Source: Prevotella sp. KH2C16 | GTDB lineage: Bacteria; Bacteroidota; Bacteroidia; Bacteroidales; Bacteroidaceae | NCBI RefSeq assembly: GCF_900113305.1 | Contig: NZ_FOOW01000005.1 | Coordinates: 124,001 to 188,000, forward strand | Reading direction: 5' to 3' | Length of the DNA: 64,000 bases | Shown here: piece after piece, positions 1-9,437 of the stretch | How positions within the stretch are numbered: position 1 is the first letter of the stretch | Layout of the letters: the number at the start of each line of letters is the position of its first letter | The notes under the pieces: model-generated | Databases searched by the model: none | What the model saw: the letters and a program-made list of their open reading frames with translations, nothing else | Told to the model about the DNA's origin: nothing | Translations under genes and position numbers: made by a program

Positions 1-454
1 GTAACTGGTTGTTGACGCTATCCTTGAAGCGGTTGACGATTCGCTCCAGAATCGGTTGATTGAACACGAGCTTCTTGCCAGCCATGCATGAGGCGACGTC
101 GCCTCGCGTGAGAAGTTCCCCACTCTTCAGGATAATACCGTCGCACCCGGCGTCGAGCACATCAACCCAGAGTTTCTCATTAAGAATCTCCCCCGTGAAG
201 ATAAGAACCTTGACTTTGGGATAGCGCTCCTTGGTATATCGGCAGATTTCCACTCCTACAGTAGTGGAGCCTCCGAGACCGAGATCCAGCAAGACGAGGT
301 CGGGCAACTGTTCCTTGATTTTCTTGAAGTAGGACTGCTCGCTATCAGCAGTACCGATAATTTCCGCTTCGGGTATCTCGTTACGGAAGATACCCTCTGT
401 GCCTTTCAACTCTAATGGCACATCTTCTACGATTATGACCTTGAATTTTTCCAT
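1..454 (-). CDS. Response regulator, receiver domain (C-terminus beyond window)
   Basis: The visible 151 codons form a complete CheY-like receiver: acidic pair E10/D11, probable phospho-acceptor D57 in a PDLVLLD strand, T87 and K110. The reading frame runs off the left edge just where a LuxR/NarL-type DNA-binding domain would be expected; that part is not visible, so the output domain is inferred. Its ATG lies 22 bases inside the end of the upstream sensor kinase gene, so the two are very probably co-transcribed and form a two-component pair. The overlap suggests translational coupling. Confidence 0.9.
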   Translation of the reverse strand, partial: MEKFKVIIVEDVPLELKGTEGIFRNEIPEAEIIGTADSEQSYFKKIKEQLPDLVLLDLGLGGSTTVGVEICRYTKERYPKVKVLIFTGEILNEKLWVDVLDAGCDGIILKSGELLTRGDVASCMAGKKLVFNQPILERIVNRFKDSVNNQL

Positions 455-3400
455 ATTTCTTTTGGTAATACTATTTTCATAATGATTCCGACCTCAGCCT
501 TTTCGGCAGAGATGCCGCAAGCCCGCGCATTGGTAACTTCCCCTATGTCGCGCACGATCTGCCGGCAGAGCAAATACTGAATATTTAGTGTGAGCGGGGT
601 AAACAGTTGTTGACATTGCTCCTCTGTGAGGCTAAGCTTTTTCATAGGAACGGTTAGGATTGTATATTTTTCATCGCGTTCCTGCTCCTTGACAGACAGT
701 TCCTGCTCTCCACTTTGCTTTTTCAGGATATCAAAGAGGTAGTTTGTCATGTCCTTGTCCACGCGGAGCATTCCTTCTATTTGTCGCATTGCCTGTGCAC
801 TCAGCATGCTGTAAATTGCTTTGTAATAGTCTGCGACTTCTCCCAAGGCACGCATATCTAATGGCGGAGTCTCGATAAGCTGGCGAATGCGGGAAGGATA
901 ATACATCGTCTCGTGCTTTAAGGTAGACAGACAATTGTCCAAGACGCTATTACTGACATGAAGCTTCGCATTTTCGTAATGTGAACGATTAAGCTCATCC
1001 TTGGCCAATTCCAGGTCGGTCCTCTGTTTCTTGTTCACATCTATTTCTTTCTGCAAGGCATCCTTGATCTGAAGGACTAAGTTGTCAAGTGGCGCAAACC
1101 TGCCATTGAGCATCAATTTCTTGCCTTTCCAAAGAAAATCTATCTTCTGGATTTTTTCCTCAGGCGCAGCTTCACTTAGCAAGACACCGTTAATCTTATT
1201 GATTCGTTCGATGTTGAAACGGTAATAAAGCTGAAATCGATAGTAAAGCAAATAATATGCAGGAATGATAAGAATAAGAAGCAAGACAAGGATGATAATG
1301 GCGACATTTTTATTAGACTCCGATTTCTGCATGACATAGACATAATTGCTGAGAGTCTTGTCGGCACTCTTGTTCCGGAATAGCTGGGTGTACACCTTAT
1401 TATTATAAGAGTATAAATCCCATTTATGCAATGCCAAGGCTGCTACCGCAACTTCGTTTCGCATGTTGAGAATCACATTATAGTCTACATTCAGGCTGTC
1501 CTGAAACCATTGCAATTCAGCTGGCTCATAAACTTCGCCGCCGGCTAATACCATGGTTTTCTTTCCATGCCGATTTCTCAAATGATAGTTTAGATTGAGA
1601 TACTGGATGCAACTGTCTGCATATGCCAGGGTCTTCTCATAAGTTCCTGCAAGATTGCTAAAATAAGTTGAATCAGCAAACGCCGATGCCGTTTGCATCG
1701 CCGTCTGGGCATTGGCATGAAGGCCAGACATCATGAAGAGGATAACTATCAATCGTGCAACGCCTTTGGGTAAACGGAACCACAGTCGGCTCCCTATGCC
1801 TTCACTTTCTGCTCCAATAGAGCAGACGGACAATACTTGGCTGATCTTCCGGTATTTATCAATTATTCCCTTGCAATTCATCAAACCAAATCCGTGGCTC
1901 TTTTCTTCCTTCAACTCACCATGCTCATCAGTAATTGGCTTATGGTCAAAAAGATGATTCAGTTGTTCGGGAGTCATGCCTATCCCCGTATCCTTGACGC
2001 TTATCTCGACAAAACTTTCCTTCTCTTCTGCAGATATGATAACTTTACCTCCTCGGGGCGTAAACTTCCGGGCATTATCAGCAAGGGTGTTAATCATGAA
2101 AAGCGTGAGAGTCTTATCGGCTTTTACAATAGCATCCGTGTCTTCTATTTCTAATTCCACCCCTTTCAGCTGAAATCCGACATGGTTTTTATCGATGATG
2201 TTGAAAAGATCTTTTATGGGAAAGCTTTCGATATGCAGACTTAGTTCCCCTTGCCGGAGTTGAATCCAGTTTGTCAGAACAGCATTGTAGGCATTGATCT
2301 CATCTGTGAGCTCGGTAATATAGACAAGTCTTTCGCTCTTCAACTCCTCCGATTCTTCATTGTTCCGCAAGGATTTTATCTCATGAATAATGCGGTCTAT
2401 CAACGGGGTAATGCTGTTTACAAGAGAAATCTTGGCCCTTTGTTCCAGATTAAGGCGTTTGCTTTGCTGAATGTGGATTTGCGACAGTTGCGTCTGTTCC
2501 TCTATTTCCTCTCGCTCACTTTCTTTTTCTGTATGTTCCTTGTCGTTTACCTCCTTCCATTGCTTTAAGGGTTGCAGCAATTTATCTTCACTATACTGGC
2601 TGTCGTTTTTTCTCCTCATGGTATCGAATATCCACAACAAGATGATAACCAAGCCTATCATCACAATAACAGCTATAATCATCCAATTGAGCTGAGATGA
2701 TGATTTCTGAAGTTGGTCGGCACGAGCTTCCAACAGGCGGTCTTGCCTTGTCTTCTCCTGCATGTCTAAATAGACATTGCGGTTTATATCGCTATTTGGT
2801 TTGTCATCTACAGCAGAATATACGATGGAAAGCTGCTCCCGAATAGAAGCGACCAAATCCGGTGCCCTCTGGATTATCGTGTCTTTATATAGAGCATCTT
2901 GTAGGCAGATCAGGGCGGAGCGATAGTCTTTCAATACCCAATAGCATTCAGCGAGGGTTCGATAGGAGCCGGCTATCTGGTAGACATCGCCATAAGCATT
3001 GAAGATGGCGTGCGCCCTTAATGCCAGGTTTCCTGCAAGTAGTGAGTCGGGCATATCGTCTGCATTCAGATAGGAAATCGCTGCCTGATTTTCTGCAAAG
3101 AGCTTGTTCTGAGGTGCTGATGACTGCAAGTGTTCACTCAGTCCTTGCATGGACTGAGCCTCAAAATAGGGATAGCCGGAGTTGATAGCCAGCATATAAC
3201 AACGCATAAGATAGTCAAATTCCGTCTGGCTGACCTCATCCTTCGTGCCGTCGGTGATAATACCTCCGGATCCGATATTATAATAGTAATTCAATATCTG
3301 GGCAGTATCACGCAGGATTTCTCCATTGGGATCAATTGCGTCAATAGCTGCTATTGACTGGTCGGCGATACCTACATAATAGAAATAAGTGGAGGATACT

Positions 3401-3912
3401 ATCTGGAATTCCGTGTTGGCATATATCAGACGGCGCCGCTGATGGTTGTTGAGCACATTTCTTTCTTCTTTTATCCGGCGAAGCCTCCGCTGTGCCCTTT
3501 CACGATAATCATAAAAGTCTTTATTATGAGATTCCCGCTGGCATAGCCGCATCAACTGCACATCGGCAATGGCAAGCTCAATCTGGTTATCCGTAACCTT
3601 ATCCAGCTCACTGATATATTTCTTCACCTTGTCATAGTCCATCTTTGCCGTTGCGACAAAGGCAAGGTTGTTCAAGGCTTCTGCTCTTCCGTCGTCATAG
3701 TTTCCGGCCAGAGCTAATGCACTGTCGGCATAAAGTTTTGTCGAGTCAAGGTTGCGGTAATGCCAGGCATATGAAAACTCATTCAGGTTGTCGACCTGCC
3801 GCTCATTGGCATCCGAACAACCGGAAATCATTAAAACAGCCATGGCTAACAGCAGTATAAACAATGCTTCCAGAAGTCTGTTTGGGCTCTTTATGATGGT
3901 TCGTTGAATCAT
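433..3912 (-). CDS. Large two-module sensor histidine kinase with TPR-like periplasmic domain (DUF5112/DUF5113 type)
   Basis: About 1159 residues from the ATG at 3910-3912; I prefer this start over one 54 bases upstream because a TATTTTTG -7 box lies between them. An N-terminal lipoprotein-like signal (ISGC, C32) leads to a helical TPR-like sensor region (about 40-390), a membrane span (410-429), a coiled linker and a kinase core: candidate H510 in an HEIKSL helix, N box near 608, DTGIGM at 641, GFGL at 674. A second hydrophobic segment (718-735, ending like a signal peptide), an extracytoplasmic stretch, a third span (869-891) and a C-terminal cytoplasmic module follow. That module has another H-box-like motif, LKHET with H1000, but no clear N or G boxes. 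It looks like two kinase-type proteins in one chain. The ligand is unknown; the partner is the regulator that overlaps its end. Confidence 0.82.
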   Translation of the reverse strand: MIQRTIIKSPNRLLEALFILLLAMAVLMISGCSDANERQVDNLNEFSYAWHYRNLDSTKLYADSALALAGNYDDGRAEALNNLAFVATAKMDYDKVKKYISELDKVTDNQIELAIADVQLMRLCQRESHNKDFYDYRERAQRRLRRIKEERNVLNNHQRRRLIYANTEFQIVSSTYFYYVGIADQSIAAIDAIDPNGEILRDTAQILNYYYNIGSGGIITDGTKDEVSQTEFDYLMRCYMLAINSGYPYFEAQSMQGLSEHLQSSAPQNKLFAENQAAISYLNADDMPDSLLAGNLALRAHAIFNAYGDVYQIAGSYRTLAECYWVLKDYRSALICLQDALYKDTIIQRAPDLVASIREQLSIVYSAVDDKPNSDINRNVYLDMQEKTRQDRLLEARADQLQKSSSQLNWMIIAVIVMIGLVIILLWIFDTMRRKNDSQYSEDKLLQPLKQWKEVNDKEHTEKESEREEIEEQTQLSQIHIQQSKRLNLEQRAKISLVNSITPLIDRIIHEIKSLRNNEESEELKSERLVYITELTDEINAYNAVLTNWIQLRQGELSLHIESFPIKDLFNIIDKNHVGFQLKGVELEIEDTDAIVKADKTLTLFMINTLADNARKFTPRGGKVIISAEEKESFVEISVKDTGIGMTPEQLNHLFDHKPITDEHGELKEEKSHGFGLMNCKGIIDKYRKISQVLSVCSIGAESEGIGSRLWFRLPKGVARLIVILFMMSGLHANAQTAMQTASAFADSTYFSNLAGTYEKTLAYADSCIQYLNLNYHLRNRHGKKTMVLAGGEVYEPAELQWFQDSLNVDYNVILNMRNEVAVAALALHKWDLYSYNNKVYTQLFRNKSADKTLSNYVYVMQKSESNKNVAIIILVLLLILIIPAYYLLYYRFQLYYRFNIERINKINGVLLSEAAPEEKIQKIDFLWKGKKLMLNGRFAPLDNLVLQIKDALQKEIDVNKKQRTDLELAKDELNRSHYENAKLHVSNSVLDNCLSTLKHETMYYPSRIRQLIETPPLDMRALGEVADYYKAIYSMLSAQAMRQIEGMLRVDKDMTNYLFDILKKQSGEQELSVKEQERDEKYTILTVPMKKLSLTEEQCQQLFTPLTLNIQYLLCRQIVRDIGEVTNARACGISAEKAEVGIIMKIVLPKEIWKNSRS

Positions 3913-3996
3913 TCTTGCAAATACAAAAATAATTATTATTTCGTTAATCAGGAAACGATTTGCCAAAAATAATCGTATTTTTTACTAAATTAAGAG

Positions 3997-4014
3997 ATTG
4001 TGTGTTTACACAAT
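3997..4014. promoter_or_regulatory. Palindromic operator candidate between kinase and lacI-type gene
   Basis: A perfect inverted repeat, ATTGTGT-N4-ACACAAT, sits between the divergent kinase and LacI-family genes. It overlaps the TTG (-33) of the promoter reading into the regulator gene, the expected place for autorepression. The dyad is read directly; its role as operator is inferred from position. Confidence 0.55.
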
Positions 4015-4036
4015 TCGGATATTTTTGTTATTTTTG
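3998..4036 (+). promoter_or_regulatory. Promoter of the LacI-family gene (two tandem -7 boxes)
   Basis: TTG at 3998-4000 is followed after 19 bases by TATTTTTG at 4020-4027, matching the Bacteroidetes -33/-7 consensus. A second TATTTTTG follows at 4029-4036. The start codon is at 4060. Confidence 0.6.
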
Positions 4037-4059
4037 CAAAATATTTTAAACAGCATAAC

Positions 4060-5124
4060 ATGTTAGAGAAAATCCGCATCAAAGATATTGCCGAAAGAGC
4101 GGGCATATCTGTGGGAACCGTAGACAGGGTCCTGCACAATCGCCCCAATGTATCCAAGACTGCCCGCGACAAGATAGAAAAAGTGCTCAAGGAATTAAAT
4201 TATCAGCCTAATATGTATGCCAGTGCCTTGGCTTACAACAAGTCATATACATTCTACCTGCTCATTCCGAAGCATGAGCAGGAAGCCTATTGGGATGAGA
4301 TTGAGCTCGGTGCGATCAAGGGAGTTGAGATGAGGCGCGACTTCCAGGTAAATCTGCAAATCATGTACTATGAAAGGTTTGTCAACAAATCATTTTCCGA
4401 GCAGTGCAAGAAATGCATCTCTACTAATCCGGACGGGGTAATCATCGTGCCCAGCGATCTTGACATAACCCGCAAGTTTACGGATATTCTTCACGAAAAG
4501 AATATTCCGTTCGTATTGCTTGACAGCTATATGCCCGACCTTAAACCTCTGGCATTCTTCGGACAAGATTCCATGGCTAGTGGTTTCTTTGCGGCGAAGG
4601 TGCTCATGATGGTAGCTTCCAAGGAGAAGGAAATTATGTTGATGCGCCAAACAAAAGATAGCAAGCTGATGAGTAAGCAGCAAGATAACCGAGAAACGGG
4701 TTTCCGGCACTATATGCACGATCATTTTCCCAATATCAAGATCCTTGACTTAAATCTTCCGATGGAAGGAACGCGTGAAAGCTATGCAGAGATTCTGGAA
4801 GAGTTTTTCAGTCTACACCCGCAAATACACCATTGTATAACTTTCAACTCGAAGGCTTATATCGTCGGGGAATTCCTGCTTAAGACGAATCGCAGAGACA
4901 TACAAATCATGGGATACGACATGGTAAACAAGAATGCCGAATGTCTGAAGGACGGAAGTATCTCGTTTCTGATTGCGCAGCATGCCTATATGCAGGGATA
5001 TAATTGTGTGGAGACCCTCTTTCGGGCTATCGTGTTGAAGAAAGAGGTGAAAACCGTGAACTACATGCCTATTGAGCTTTTGCTGAAAGAAAATGTAGAC
5101 TTCTATCGCCGTGATCAAATATAG
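4060..5124 (+). CDS. LacI-family transcriptional regulator
   Basis: 354 residues. The first 50 contain the LacI helix-turn-helix (IKDIAERAGISVGTVDRVL) and hinge; the rest is a periplasmic-binding-protein-like effector domain of the type that binds sugars. The start at 4060 is chosen because the HTH follows immediately and the in-frame ATG at 4000 lies upstream of the promoter boxes. A dyad in its promoter suggests it represses itself. No sugar-use gene is adjacent; the next gene is an antiporter, so the effector and targets cannot be deduced here. Confidence 0.88.
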   Translation: MLEKIRIKDIAERAGISVGTVDRVLHNRPNVSKTARDKIEKVLKELNYQPNMYASALAYNKSYTFYLLIPKHEQEAYWDEIELGAIKGVEMRRDFQVNLQIMYYERFVNKSFSEQCKKCISTNPDGVIIVPSDLDITRKFTDILHEKNIPFVLLDSYMPDLKPLAFFGQDSMASGFFAAKVLMMVASKEKEIMLMRQTKDSKLMSKQQDNRETGFRHYMHDHFPNIKILDLNLPMEGTRESYAEILEEFFSLHPQIHHCITFNSKAYIVGEFLLKTNRRDIQIMGYDMVNKNAECLKDGSISFLIAQHAYMQGYNCVETLFRAIVLKKEVKTVNYMPIELLLKENVDFYRRDQI

Positions 5125-5235
5125 GAAATTGCTGGAAATTGGCTTTCCATGAAGAAAGAGTTATTGTGAGGAAGATGGATTATTGTTAAAAGTGGCACTT
5201 CCAGACACTTTTTACTATGCGCACAGAAACAAAAG

Positions 5236-6531
5236 ATGGAAAACAAGAGGTTAAACAATAAGCAAGGACTGTTGGCATTATCGCCGTTGATAGTGTTTGT
5301 TCTGTTTTATCTCACGCTGTCAATTATCGCCGGCGATTTCTATAAAGTTCCGATAACGGTGTCATTCGCTACGGCGAGCATCTATGCCATTGCCATATCG
5401 AGCGGATCTCCCCTTGCAAAGCGGGTAGATATTTTCAGCCGGGGAGCAGGCTCAAGCAACTTACTGCTTATGCTGTGGATTTATGTTTTGGCAGGAGCTT
5501 TCGCTGAATCGGCAAAAGAAATAGGCAGCATTAATGCTACCGTGAACTGTGCATTGTCATACCTGCCTCCCGACATGCTTCTTCCCGGTCTTTTCTTCGC
5601 AGCTTGTTTCATTTCCATATCGATAGGAACAAGTGTGGGAACTATCGTTGCCCTCGTGCCTATCGCTGCTGGCATTGCGCACATGACGGAGTCTTCCATT
5701 CCTTTAATGACGGCCGTTATAGTGGGTGGAGCTTACTTTGGCGACAATCTTTCATTCATATCAGATACAACCGTCGTAGCCACGCAGACGCAGGGTTGCA
5801 AGATGAGCGACAAGTTTCGTGTGAATTCCATGATTGTCGTTCCTGTTGCCCTTGGGGTTCTTGTCATCTATGCGATAATGGGACAAGGGCTTGCCGCCCC
5901 CACCCGAATTCAGCCTTTTAGTATGTGGAAAATACTCCCTTATGTCGTCGTGTTGCTTGTGGCTCTTGCGGGAATGAATGTCATGGCGGTTCTTACCTTG
6001 GGAACCCTCCTGTGCGGGTGCATTGGAATGCTCGACGGAACCTACGATCTTTATGGCTGGTTTGGCGCAATGGGCAAGGGAATCACCGGTATGGGCGAGC
6101 TTGTCATTGTTGCAATGCTTGCGGGAGGTATGCTGGAAGTCATCCGCGAGAAAGGGGGCATCGACTATCTTATTGAGAAACTCACAGCCCATGTTTCTTC
6201 CAAACGGGGAGCCGAACTATCCATTGCAGCATTGGTGAGTCTCGTAAATGTCTGCACGGCCAATAACACGGTCGCAATTCTCACGGTGGGCGGAATCTCA
6301 AAGAAAATCGGTGATCGATTCGGTGTCGATAACCGCAAGGCGGCAAGTATACTGGACACATTCTCATGTGCTGTTCAAGGTCTGATACCCTATGGTGCCC
6401 AAATGTTGCTGGCATCAGGACTTGCCCGGTTAAATCCCGTCGAAATCATACCCTATCTTTATTATCCACTGGCAATTGGCGTAGCTGCCTTCTGTGCAAT
6501 CATCTTCAGGTATCCTAAAAAATATAGCTGA
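5236..6531 (+). CDS. nhaC: Na+/H+ antiporter, NhaC family
   Basis: 431 residues, almost entirely hydrophobic with about 11-12 predicted spans. It resembles NhaC-type antiporters, with conserved small-residue stretches such as GGAYFGDNLSFISDT in mid-protein. It would exchange external protons for cytoplasmic sodium (or carry a carboxylate in related members) across the inner membrane. The 111-base gap upstream holds a weak hairpin (5188-5212) that may end the regulator transcript. The stop codon overlaps the next start (TGATG), indicating translational coupling. The substrate is assigned by family only. Confidence 0.85.
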   Translation: MENKRLNNKQGLLALSPLIVFVLFYLTLSIIAGDFYKVPITVSFATASIYAIAISSGSPLAKRVDIFSRGAGSSNLLLMLWIYVLAGAFAESAKEIGSINATVNCALSYLPPDMLLPGLFFAACFISISIGTSVGTIVALVPIAAGIAHMTESSIPLMTAVIVGGAYFGDNLSFISDTTVVATQTQGCKMSDKFRVNSMIVVPVALGVLVIYAIMGQGLAAPTRIQPFSMWKILPYVVVLLVALAGMNVMAVLTLGTLLCGCIGMLDGTYDLYGWFGAMGKGITGMGELVIVAMLAGGMLEVIREKGGIDYLIEKLTAHVSSKRGAELSIAALVSLVNVCTANNTVAILTVGGISKKIGDRFGVDNRKAASILDTFSCAVQGLIPYGAQMLLASGLARLNPVEIIPYLYYPLAIGVAAFCAIIFRYPKKYS

Positions 6532-7328
6532 TGGACATCATTAAGCGCAACTTCTTCCGATTGCTTCGCTCCGGAGCCTTGAATGAATTCATAACCCTTG
6601 AGCCTATGAGTGCTTTCAAATGGAAGCGGCTCGTACAGATGGTGATGGCACAAAAGGTTTCGGCTATTGCGCTGAAGGGCATCAAAAACCATCAGTATGA
6701 TATAGAGTTGAACATTCCGCAAGAGCAGATTGCAGAGCTCCAGAATGATACCGGGGCTCCCCAGGAGTTTCCCGTCCAGCTCTCAAATCACTTCCTGAAC
6801 AAACGGCTGAAGCACATCCGTGAAAACGAGCCTCATGTAATGGATGCCTCAATGGACACGGTTGAAATCCTGAATATCATCGTCAGGAATGTAGGCTATA
6901 TGCTCAATCGGGGCATCTCCCTGAACGGCATCATAGAACTGGGTCGCTATCTGCGTACAAAAGGCGACAAAGTGGACTTCGTGAAACTCGACGATTGGCT
7001 GCAGGAACTTCATCTTCAGCATATCGCCCAATTGTTAGGAAGCATATTGGTGGCTGTCCTTGAGTTTGAGCAAGACGAGGTTCCGTTTGTCCGGAAACTT
7101 GAGCCGGAAGCCTTCAAGCTGACTATGCGCACCATTAATCATACGGCCATCGACACCGCAAAGGAGTGGCATTTCAGGCAGAGCAAATCGGGATTTGTCA
7201 GAAATAATTCTGCCGTGCTCCGAAGAAACCTCCGCCGCAGCATACGCTATGTAGGTTATGCCCCGCTTGAGACAGCCAGCAATTTTGTGAACAACTTTGC
7301 CCGGTCTTTGTCGGAAATAGAAGAATAA
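6531..7328 (+). CDS. Conserved hypothetical protein coupled to nhaC
   Basis: 265 residues, soluble, no signal peptide or membrane span. I do not recognise it firmly. It starts within the stop codon of the antiporter gene (TGATG), so the two are translated together. The N-terminus has an FFRLLRSG helix and a middle helical region (about 110-190, rich in L, I and G, ending DEVPFV). This faintly recalls the C-terminal half of PF14907-type nucleotidyltransferase-like proteins, but no nucleotidyltransferase catalytic GS...D motif is visible. A role connected with the antiporter is inference from coupling alone. Confidence 0.7.
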   Translation: MDIIKRNFFRLLRSGALNEFITLEPMSAFKWKRLVQMVMAQKVSAIALKGIKNHQYDIELNIPQEQIAELQNDTGAPQEFPVQLSNHFLNKRLKHIRENEPHVMDASMDTVEILNIIVRNVGYMLNRGISLNGIIELGRYLRTKGDKVDFVKLDDWLQELHLQHIAQLLGSILVAVLEFEQDEVPFVRKLEPEAFKLTMRTINHTAIDTAKEWHFRQSKSGFVRNNSAVLRRNLRRSIRYVGYAPLETASNFVNNFARSLSEIEE

Positions 7329-7397
7329 GACTTAAATTTTATAAAATTCTCCGAGGAGCTTCATCTTATATCATGCCTTTTGTATATCTTTGTATGG

Positions 7398-8084
7398 ATG
7401 AAAAGAATTATATCACTTATTATAAGTCTGTTTTCCGTGGTAGCCGTGAGCGCCCAGGTGGAATGTGAGGACACCTGTTCCCACATCCATGGCATTGACA
7501 TCAGCCACTATCAGGGCAATGTGTTCTGGGAGGCTGTCGGCGACAATTCCAAGATGGCATATGTCTACCTGAAGGCAACGGAAGGCGGAGACAATGTAGA
7601 CAGTAAATACAAGGAAAACATAGACTTGGCTCACCGCTATGGCTTGAAGGTGGGCAGCTATCATTTCTATCGTGCCCGCATCCCACAGGAAACTCAGCTC
7701 AGGAACTTCATGGCACAATGTCGTCCGGGAGACCAGGACTTAATTCCGATGATAGACATTGAGACAAGGAGCGGACTGGGAGCACAAGAGTTTTCCGACA
7801 GCATCTTCAAGTTCCTTGTCCTTGTTGAGCAGGCGTATAAACAGAAACCCCTCATCTATACGGGGGCGAATTTCTACGATGCAAACTTCCAGCACAAGCT
7901 GGACGACTACAAAATCATGATAGCACAATATACGGTTCGCGAGCCTGTACTTAGGGACGGCCGAGACATCACTATATGGCAATATACTGGGAAGGGCCAT
8001 ATCAACGGCATAAACGGACATGTCGACAAGAGTCGTTTCATGCGCGACCATCAGTTGAGGGAAATTAGATTTAGACATCGCTAA
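7398..8084 (+). CDS. Secreted glycoside hydrolase family 25 (lysozyme-like muramidase)
   Basis: 228 residues. A signal peptide (about 1-20, ending VSAQ) precedes a GH25 domain: the GIDISHYQG strand with D34, an ATEG motif near 60-63, and the catalytic DxE pair as D120/E122 in MIDIE. These enzymes cleave the beta-1,4 bond between MurNAc and GlcNAc in peptidoglycan, here probably in the periplasm or outside the cell. The start is set by the signal peptide; a TATCTTTG box ends only 5 bases before this ATG, so the mRNA may be nearly leaderless. The next gene follows after 12 bases. Confidence 0.9.
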   Translation: MKRIISLIISLFSVVAVSAQVECEDTCSHIHGIDISHYQGNVFWEAVGDNSKMAYVYLKATEGGDNVDSKYKENIDLAHRYGLKVGSYHFYRARIPQETQLRNFMAQCRPGDQDLIPMIDIETRSGLGAQEFSDSIFKFLVLVEQAYKQKPLIYTGANFYDANFQHKLDDYKIMIAQYTVREPVLRDGRDITIWQYTGKGHINGINGHVDKSRFMRDHQLREIRFRHR

Positions 8085-8096
8085 AGCATATAGATT

Positions 8097-9218
8097 ATGG
8101 CAATTATCAAATGTCCTGAGTGCGGGCATAATGTTTCTGACAAAGCACCCGTGTGTCCTTCGTGTGGCGTAGAGATAGCGGGAAAAGTATCCGCCTGTCC
8201 CCAGTGTGGCAATATTTATTTCAAGGCATTGCCAGAATGTCCATACTGCCACCATCAGACGGTTATGGCATCGGCCGCGGCACAGCCTCCCCACGAGCCT
8301 GTTGAGCAACCAAAACATACGAACACGGCCCCTACTCCGTCTCCAAGACGCAAAAAGGGGCATGGGGCACTCTGGGCGGGATTCCTCATCGCATTGATAG
8401 TTTGTGGCGTTTTCGGCTATTATTATCTGGATGCCAAGAATGCCCGGGAGCTTGAGGCCTATCAGTTTGCCATGCAAAGTCAGGATCCTGATGTCCTCCA
8501 AAACTATCTGGACAACTTCAAGGATGCCAAGCAGGCACACATAGACTCTGTCCAGACGCATCTTTCGTTGATACGACAAGGCGATCAGGAATGGCAGAAC
8601 GCCATTGTCAGCGGGTCGAAGGCCGAGCTTGAAGCTTACTTGGAAAAGTATCCGGGCACAAGCCATAAGACAGAAATCCTCCATCGGATAGATTCCGCCG
8701 ACTGGGTACAGGCCCTTTCCCAAAACACCTCGGGGGCGTTGCAACGCTATCTCAACCAGCATCCTGACGGAGAACATGTCGACGATGCCAATATGGCCAT
8801 GAAGCAGCTGGATGCCTCAACGGTGAAGCCGGAAGAACGGACTGCCATTGTCAAGCTCCTTCGCAGATTCTTCCAAAGCATCAATTCCAAGAATGAGGGG
8901 GAGCTGAAGGAGACAGTTTCGGACAATCTCTCTTCGTTTCTGGGAAAGATTGACGCGACACCGGAAGATGTTGTAACCTATATGAACAAAATATATAAAT
9001 CGGATGTCAGTAACATGAACTGGCATCTGAACAACGATTACAAAATAGACAAAGAGGCTGTCGGTGAAGATGAATATGAGTATTCGGTTCGATTCTCCGC
9101 AACGCAAGATATAGAGAAGACGGACGACACCATGCAGAAAAGTCATTTTCGGATTACGACCCGTGTTGACAAGGGAGGCAAGATCAGTTCTATGGACATG
9201 TCAAAGATTGTCCAATAA
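8097..9218 (+). CDS. Double zinc-ribbon, single-span membrane protein
   Basis: 373 residues. Two zinc ribbons fill the first 55 residues (CxxC pairs at 6/9 with 20/23 and 34/37 with 48/51). A proline-rich linker, a basic patch and one membrane span (about 91-110) follow, so the ribbons should be cytoplasmic and the remainder periplasmic. Residues 115-230 contain imperfect repeats around a YL.KYP / YLNQHP-like core. The last 130 residues form a compact alpha/beta domain resembling SnoaL/NTF2-like folds, an inference from pattern only. No enzyme motif is visible. Probably co-transcribed with the lysozyme gene; function unknown. Confidence 0.78.
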   Translation: MAIIKCPECGHNVSDKAPVCPSCGVEIAGKVSACPQCGNIYFKALPECPYCHHQTVMASAAAQPPHEPVEQPKHTNTAPTPSPRRKKGHGALWAGFLIALIVCGVFGYYYLDAKNARELEAYQFAMQSQDPDVLQNYLDNFKDAKQAHIDSVQTHLSLIRQGDQEWQNAIVSGSKAELEAYLEKYPGTSHKTEILHRIDSADWVQALSQNTSGALQRYLNQHPDGEHVDDANMAMKQLDASTVKPEERTAIVKLLRRFFQSINSKNEGELKETVSDNLSSFLGKIDATPEDVVTYMNKIYKSDVSNMNWHLNNDYKIDKEAVGEDEYEYSVRFSATQDIEKTDDTMQKSHFRITTRVDKGGKISSMDMSKIVQ

Positions 9219-9265
9219 GGTGTCGCAAACTAAAAACGGTGATGGAGCAAACGGTCTTTCATGAT

Positions 9266-9349
9266 ATTACCAGTCGTTGGTAATGCTATTACCAGCGGCT
9301 GGTAATGTCGTTACAAACAGTTTGTAATGTCGTTACAAGCCGCGTGTAA
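9266..9349. repeat. 22-bp-phased palindrome array, type I (4 units)
   Basis: Four dyad-symmetric units in tandem, with centres at 9275, 9297, 9319 and 9341, exactly 22 bases apart. Unit 2 is perfect (ATTACCAGC G GCTGGTAAT), unit 3 is TTACAAAC A GTTTGTAA, and units 1 and 4 keep the outer arms ATTACCA/TGGTAAT and TTACA/TGTAA. It lies in the 219-base gap between two convergent genes. A second array of the same family is at 32537-32597. Confidence 0.85.
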
Positions 9350-9437
9350 GAATGTGAACCGGTGGGAAGTATACTGTGAAACCCGGTCTGCAGATGTAGA
9401 AGAAGCCTATCCTGGCTTAGGACGGAGACGCAGTTCG

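Noticed and set aside
7740..8777. 345-codon minus-strand frame opposite the lysozyme and zinc-ribbon genes
   Set aside because: It spans two real plus-strand genes and their junction; low-complexity, Cys/Arg-rich product with no family likeness.
9266..9349. Phased palindrome arrays as CRISPR
   Set aside because: Units are contiguous 22-base dyads with no unique spacers, and no cas gene is near.
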